Part shown: positions 58,401 to 64,000 of the stretch, piece by piece
Numbering within the stretch: position 1 is the first letter of the stretch
How the letters are laid out: each line of letters begins with the position of its first letter
Assembly (NCBI GenBank): GCA_025677815.1
Contig: JAIXMP010000040.1
Coordinates: 1 to 64,000, forward strand
DNA: 64,000 nt
Origin: Phascolomyces articulosus
Taxonomy: Eukaryota > Mucoromycota > Mucoromycetes > Mucorales > Lichtheimiaceae
Reading direction: 5' to 3'
Notes under the pieces: generated by a model
Seen by the model: only the letters and a program-made list of their open reading frames with translations
Database searches by the model: none
Told to the model about the DNA's origin: nothing
Position numbers and translations under genes: made by a program

Positions 58401-60947
58401 CAATTTCAGGTAAATTAAAAAAGTTTTTTTTTATGAAGATGTGCCGCTTTTAGTTTCTAATCATCTATCACTGGGTTATTAGATCAAAATGCACGCAATA
58501 CAGCAGAAGAAGATGAACGAAATACAGTTCGACTTTGGTCGCTTTATTGTTACACAGTTACGCACAATGTACCTATCTACACATACAATTTATCTCCAAC
58601 GACGGCCATATATCAAAAGGTTGCCAAAGAGATTATTTGTGTTCAAGAATTTAAACAATATCTTCTTGCAATGAACTGTCGCTGTCGTGGTGCATCCACA
58701 TTATTGACAAATTTATTACATCAACGTCAGCCCATGAATCGTTATGATGAGCCTTGGCATGCACAATATGGTAAAAAATATTTTTATACATTAGATGTTT
58801 ATCATCATCATTATGCATCAAAAACTAAATATAGTTTCAATACATCTAGATGATGGGTCGTGTAATGAGATTTATACTGCACCTCCACCTGAATTTATGG
58901 TTGGGTTGACTTTTGCTCATTGTGCTTGGGTAAGCTTTATAGAGATATCAGGGAAAAATTACCCTGATCTCATGAAAGATTCTCATATGTATTATAAATT
59001 ATATAGATTTGTTTCAAAGAATGCCAAGTCATTTTGTTCGCTATCAAAACATTTGCAGTAGATCGAGGTGACCATGAAATCTTATTGAACCCAAGTAATG
59101 ATTACATCATTAAGGAATCAGATCTATGTGTATACATTTCAGAAAGTCCAAGAGAAATCAAGGACATCAGGTATTTGGTGAGTTGCACCTATTTTATTTA
59201 TAAAGAAACAAGATCATGTTTTCAATACCTTCAAAAGAAAACTTGATACTCATCTATGAATTGAAAATTAGAATAATGTTTATGTATGGCAAACAGTGCG
59301 TGCTTTACAAACAAAACGTCAACCTTTCCCACCGCCCCCTCCAAAGAAGAAGTCTGCCTTGGGAGCCACCGTTATTGTCCCATCTGCTCCTTCTTCCACA
59401 TCTTCGAACGTTGTGATGAATTCAATGGGCCCAGAACCAGCAGAAACAAGATCTACTCCTGTGGATCTTTCCAAACCCTCTAAAGGACATTATAAACTTT
59501 CAAGATTACCTACACCTCGGCATGCATTGCTTTCTGGTAGTCGTGCATTGATCACTCGTCTTGGTCAGACTCCAGTCAATGACGAGGAGGATGATAAAGT
59601 GGGTTCACCTGAACATATAGAAGATATTTCACTTCCATTGTCCTATATACTGGAAGAACCAGTCAAGTTACAGGATTCAATGATTGATTCGACAGAAAAT
59701 ATGCGTGGTCACATTCTTGTGTGTGTTCATCGTGAAGTAGTGAATATTTTCAAATTTATCTATAATTTACGGTACGTATTTTCATATCTGTTATGATGTA
59801 TAGCGTATATTAAAACAATATTATTAGATCACCACATATGAAGCCAGAAGATTTACAGGATATTGTTCTGCTGTGTCCTTCCATTCCAAGTGAAAAAACA
59901 TATGAATTAATTAACATGTTTCCAAAAGTCTACTTTATGGTGGTAATGTATAATATGGTTCATATTTTTTATTTTAAAGAAAGGAAAGAATAAGGTTACT
60001 CACTAGTAAGAAAAAAATAATAATAGGGTAGTTGTAGGCAACCAGATGACTTATTACGTGCAGGAGTAAAAACGGCCAAACAAGTGGTGGTCATGAGTGA
60101 AAAGGAATGTTTGGATGATGTTGAGAGAAATTCCGATAGTCCAGCCATGTAAGTTATTTAAAAAAACTTGCTCCTCATCCCATTATACTAATTGATTCAT
60201 TATTAATGTTTTCCTTATGTGTATTTGTATAGTATGACCAGTCATATCATTGATTTATTGGTGCAAGAACGAGCACGTAATGCATATACCATTGTGAATC
60301 TTAGTAAGTTCCCTCTACTTCTTTTTTTTTTTTTTTTTTCGAAAGGTCAAATCTTTTGAATTACTTAAGCCCATTCGATTATCAATGATATAATATTAGT
60401 TGAAAAATCCAATATACGATTCATGCATCTATTACAAGACAAAGACGTTGCAGAAGAAATTGATGTATTTTATACCCCAGCATACGCTGCAGGTGATGTA
60501 GTTGCCGATAGTTTGATTAGCAATGTATTGTTAAGTCAAACCTATTACAAACCAGATATCGTATCGATTATCAAGACATTGTGTGGTATGCCAGGACCTC
60601 TCTATGATGGATCAGCAGCCCATTTACTTTCTTCATCGAATCAATTCCGAACACCAACATCAGCAGCAATTCATGCGCCGCATTTGACTAGTATGCCTAT
60701 GCCTCATGAATTTGTGGATCAAACATTTGCTCATTTGTTTGAAACACTATTACTCGATCATGGTGTGATGCCATTAGGATTGTTACGTGCCCCTAGTGAG
60801 GCATTGGGTAACGAACTTCCTTTTGTTTATGCCAATCCTGTTCCATCCTTGATTCTCAAAGAGTCTGATCGAGTTTATATTCTTTCATCACCCACATGGG
60901 ATTATAAATCAACAGCAGCGGCCGCAGCAGCAGCAGTATCATCATAG
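55464..60947 (+). CDS. BK/Slo-type potassium channel
   Basis: 21 inferred exons: 55464-56002, 56126-56248, 56346-56463, 56549-56670, 56761-56810, 56914-57033, 57130-57210, 57356-57494, 57584-57624, 57720-57836, 57949-58052, 58119-58268, 58373-58409, 58483-58770, 58850-58929, 59007-59177, 59272-59771, 59828-59942 (end approximate), 60027-60148, 60233-60303, 60400-60947. All joints keep frame and give about 1211 residues. A His/Asp-rich cytoplasmic N-terminus (1-180) precedes six membrane segments. The S4-S5 part reads YVPYFLRSWVLLLRIKSAMK. The pore has TLSTVGYGDITP, split between exons 9 and 10. The first RCK domain starts HGVLPFILIVGAFRPDQVNE. The second is in exons 17-21 (QDIVLLCPSIPSEKTYELI, DDLLRAGVKTAKQVVVMS). 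The tail has an Ala run. This order is that of Slo channels, which open with voltage and cytosolic ions in the plasma membrane. No Asp-rich calcium bowl is obvious. Confidence 0.92.
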
Positions 60948-60997
60948 TATTGTTATTATTATTTTTTATTCTTTTCCTCTTTCCAAAAAACCCAAAA

Positions 60998-62137
60998 TTA
61001 ACCTTCATCTTTAAGAGGATCCCAACCTTCTTCACCCGTGTATTCTATTTTTTCTACTTGATAAAAAGCTGTCATTCCTGCATCAAAATGTTGCGTGACA
61101 TGACAATGAAATAGCCATTGACCTTCATTGTCAGGCATCATTTCCAATGTTTGAAAACTAATTGGCATCAAGTCCACGACATCAACTCGATGTCCTTGAT
61201 TCAGTAATGTAGCACCATGCCAATGGGCCGTATGTGGATCATCATCCCCTAAGCCCAATGATAAGACATACCATCGTACACGTTCGCCCCAATAGACATG
61301 TAGTTCTGGATTATTGTTGTAGACAAATCCATTGATATGATACATGCGATTCGATTCCATAAATCCTGCATCTCCGATATCGACATTGGCAGGGGATGAT
61401 AATGAAATGCCTGCTGCATTTGCGGATTGTTCTAGATAATGAGATAAATTTTCGTCGGTAATGGTCATAAATGTAAATACTTCTTGATCCACATCATGCG
61501 GTTTTTCGGGTGAACCAGGAGTAGGTCGTCGAAGCATGCCCTTTTCATAAATCACCACTGGACCCAACAACCCAGAATGAACATCGGCTAATGGACTTGC
61601 TCGAGAAATATAAGCCCATAATGCATTGGTGGCATTTTCGGGTACATCCCATACATACTCAAATCGTTCATTGGGTTCCACGGATAATCCTGGTGGTGCC
61701 TTGGATGCCAGATCACCATTGTATGGATGTAAACTATACGGTCGACTTGCTCGGTTCCAAAAATGAATTCGAAATTGATCGCCTCCTTCTGCTCGAAGTA
61801 TAGGTCCAATGAATCCAAGGACAGGGTCATGTGGTGCAGCTCGCTTGTATTCTGGATCCAAGTATTGTTTATACATGACTTTGGTATAAACTCGACCTAT
61901 TCGGGTTGTGTTGTGTGAACAATATTTTGAGGCATAAGGACTTTCGTCCAATGGCAAATCCATTAAATTATCTCGACCTGTTGGTGCATAGTCCCATGTG
62001 ATCTCTTCAGCTGTAATGTAATAGTGCCGTAATTTCTTTGGTGTCGCTGTGGTGGTAGGCGCTCCTTTGACAATTGTTATGCTAGTGATAAATAGGAATA
62101 ATGCTGTTGTTATGAGGAATCGTTGACATGGAAGCAT
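60998..62137 (-). CDS. Secreted multicopper-oxidase-like protein, ceruloplasmin/hephaestin type
   Basis: A single exon of 379 codons with a signal peptide (residues 1-25, FLITTALFLFITSITIVKG). It has two cupredoxin domains, like a one-third ceruloplasmin. The C-terminal domain keeps PHTAHWHG (about 302-308) and HCHVTQHFDAGM (344-355), which supply ligands for type 1, 2 and 3 copper. In the N-terminal domain the usual His-x-His pairs are changed: SRPYSLHPYNG has His then Tyr, and the second site reads WAYISRASPL instead of Trp-Tyr-His-x-His. So the trinuclear centre would be incomplete within one chain. Known relatives oxidise iron or organic substrates outside the cell. Here oxidase activity is doubtful. 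Its 3' end lies 50 bp from that of the channel gene (convergent). Confidence 0.9.
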   Translation of the reverse strand: MLPCQRFLITTALFLFITSITIVKGAPTTTATPKKLRHYYITAEEITWDYAPTGRDNLMDLPLDESPYASKYCSHNTTRIGRVYTKVMYKQYLDPEYKRAAPHDPVLGFIGPILRAEGGDQFRIHFWNRASRPYSLHPYNGDLASKAPPGLSVEPNERFEYVWDVPENATNALWAYISRASPLADVHSGLLGPVVIYEKGMLRRPTPGSPEKPHDVDQEVFTFMTITDENLSHYLEQSANAAGISLSSPANVDIGDAGFMESNRMYHINGFVYNNNPELHVYWGERVRWYVLSLGLGDDDPHTAHWHGATLLNQGHRVDVVDLMPISFQTLEMMPDNEGQWLFHCHVTQHFDAGMTAFYQVEKIEYTGEEGWDPLKDEG

Positions 62138-62543
62138 GTTGGCAATGTTTGAAGAAACATATTAGTTTTTCTCTTTTTGCCTCCGCCCAGTAGGTTTTTG
62201 TGGTAAAAAAAAGTGGCGTGAATAAAGAGAGAAAAGGTTAAGAAAAGAAAAACATCCAAGAATAGATCAAAAACTTGGGTCTAAGGTCTGGGCTGCTCTT
62301 CTTTTCTCACGGTGATACCTCTCCAAAATTATATACCAACTTTTGGATAGTGGTGGCTTTAAAGCTGGGGCGCAGCGTTATAAAGTTTGTTGATCATACC
62401 CGTCTCTCGTGTTCTGGTTTTTTTTCTCTTATTCCAGTAAAGGAAGCAACAGTTATAATGATCAGTACGCATTCATCAGATCAAGATCACAATCAAACTA
62501 CAGCTATCGTAGACAATGTCAATCTTACAAGAATACAATAATA
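62138..62543. promoter_or_regulatory. Divergent promoter with an upstream ORF
   Basis: This region separates the oxidase and the F-box gene. A 27-codon upstream ORF (62,458-62,541; starts MISTHSSDQDHN) ends two bases before the F-box start codon and could lower its translation. The alternative is that the true first exon lies elsewhere. Confidence 0.4.
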
Positions 62544-64000
62544 ATGCCAATAGGTGATGATATTCCTGATCCTGTTAGAATCGATGATGTCAACCTAGAC
62601 GAAGAGTCTCTTCTATGGAACGAAAGCACACCAAACATGCAAAAAAGTCGAGAAAATCGATTTGATATTATTGGAAATCCACCATATGATATTATACCCG
62701 ACATTCTGTCGTATATGGAAATCAACGAACGGCTTCGTCTTCTCAACATATCAAAGACATGGTGTGATAAGATGTCAGCATTCCTATCCACATGGTCAAA
62801 GCTTATCATCCAGAAAAAAACCAACTTTTCCAAAGACCAAGCGCTAATGCTCACACCTATCAGTCACCATATTTCAGATCCGGAGCTTACTGATGTAAAA
62901 GATCCTTCTATAACTGACTGTATTTTTACACAAATCGTGAATGCAAAATGTATTCAGTTAAAAAAGCTTAATCTAACAGTAAGGAAAACGTGGAATAAGG
63001 TGTGGTGTTACAAGTGTTCATCTTGTTGTTTACTTTCATATATATCCGTAAAAATAACTCATTTCCCCTCCTACTTGATCATGATTTTTTTTTATTAGGG
63101 GAGTGCCTTTAATAGAAACAAACTTATGAACTTACTTTCTCATGTATCAAAGACTTTAACATATTTCTGTGTAAAGCATATTGATTGCCAGGGGCATTAT
63201 TACTCCTGACCAAACGGTGTTATCCCTGTGTCGCAATCTTCAAGTGTTTGGGTACACAAACTTAGGGGAAGATTATATTGGTGGAGAAATAGCTGGCTTT
63301 TTGGACCCAGGGTACGATTCAACTATACTGTCAAGACTCGGCTTTCGATTCGGAATACTTGATATTGCTGACATACAACGAATTTTGTCCGCATGTTCTC
63401 ATAATATCGGACAACAACTTCGTGAACTCTCTATTAATTTACCCGACGAATCGAATAATGAAGGGATGAGTCTCATTCGACGGTATTGCAAACGCCTAGA
63501 AATACTAAATATCAACGATAGATTCTATGACGATGAAGTATACAGTAACAGAAAAAATACCATCAACAACAAGTTTATTCATCCTTGTCCACAGTATGCT
63601 ATACCTATTTCTACATCCGCAGCCAACGCTAATGGGAAACTTCAAGAGTTTGCTGTGTCTTTAGAACAAGTACAGGAATTTATCCCATACTTTGTAGAGC
63701 ATACCGTCACAATTCAATCATTGAAAATCAAAACAATTTTAAAAGATAGTAATTATAAACGTCAACAACCACCATGGGTGCATACCTTGAACGACCTTAA
63801 TAATCTTCGATCTCTCGTCATAAATGGAGGTGTTGTGAATAAGCTTTTATCCGATACTGGTGTTTCCGTTTTATTAAGCAAATCACCGCATCTTGGTTGG
63901 CTACATTTTTGCGATTGTTGGATATCAGGAAAACATACATTCACAGCTATAGAAAACTTACATCACTTGCAGAAACTGGAATTGTGGGGTTGTGAAATGG
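62544..64000 (+). CDS. F-box/leucine-rich-repeat-like protein, partial
   Basis: Exon 1 is 62,544-62,978 (start MPIGDDIPDPV); exon 2 begins at 63,099 and runs off the window. The F-box-like part is PPYDIIPDILSYMEINERLR, then LLNISKTWCDKM. The rest has repeated leucine-rich helices and strands (QLKKLNLT, LRELSINL, LEILNIND, LHHLQKLELWGC), typical of substrate adaptors of SCF ubiquitin ligases. In exon 2 the frame breaks after HIDCQ near 63,190-63,197. Four G in CAGGGGCATT give a stop soon after; with three G the frame would run on as GIITPDQTVLSLCRNLQVFG. A very short intron ending at CCAG is the other option. So it is either a gene with a sequencing slip or a young pseudogene. Confidence 0.65.

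Noticed and set aside
1..64000. CRISPR arrays, bacterial operons, ribosome binding sites
   Set aside because: Introns, a eukaryotic tRNA and nuclear genes show a fungal nuclear genome. Repeats here are minisatellites, iterons and transposon copies, not spacer arrays.

Overview
The window is nuclear DNA of a fungus, most probably an early-diverging mould of the Mucoromycota (Mucorales-like). It is very AT-rich. Genes carry short introns of about 50-110 nt with GTAAGT-type donors and TAG acceptors. Transcription factors are Gln- and Asn-rich. There is a dense layer of decaying transposons and a BK-type potassium channel. The species cannot be named from the sequence alone.

Left part (1-33,180) is a transposon graveyard. 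It starts with a broken MULE/SWIM-type transposase (161-1477) and a 17-bp minisatellite. Next comes a 5'-truncated Ty3/gypsy element with a gag remnant, then a structurally complete but mutated Ty3/gypsy element with both LTRs, initiator-Met primer site and polypurine tract (3374-8958). Solo LTRs follow, beside a tRNA-Met(CAU) gene (9721-9793). Two long palindromic elements lie at 12,018-12,848 and 12,919-14,636. A 0.84-0.97 kb repeat family ('C') has three copies, each with a 4-bp duplication. One Ty3/gypsy integrase gene has been split by a solo LTR, by copy C3 and by an 11.5-kb terminal-inverted-repeat transposon (16,471-27,988). That large transposon carries a CACTA/CMC-like transposase, a Gln-rich protein, and a large protein that joins a Cys-rich ribbon, a DDE-like region and a 3'-5' exonuclease domain. 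More solo LTRs and a broken PIF/Harbinger transposon end this part.

Right part (33,800-64,000) is mostly host sequence. In order it has: GINS subunit Psf1 (-), a heavily decayed GH31 alpha-glucosidase pseudogene (-), a solo LTR, an ATF/CREB bZIP factor (-), a forkhead factor (+), and a long gene-poor stretch with a stray 18S rRNA fragment and two A-tailed SINE-like copies. Then come ribosomal protein eS25 (+), the molybdenum-cofactor pair MoaC and MoaA in tandem (-), a 21-exon BK/Slo-type K+ channel (+), a secreted multicopper-oxidase-like protein lacking some expected copper ligands (-), and the start of an F-box/leucine-rich-repeat-like gene (+) cut by the window edge.

Working links: MoaA and MoaC catalyse the two halves of the first step of molybdopterin synthesis, lie 146 nt apart on one strand, and both begin with mitochondrial-type presequences. 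The MoaA and Slo genes share a divergent promoter of about 280 bp. Slo and the oxidase converge within 50 bp. All splice coordinates were inferred by eye from reading frame and GT/AG signals.
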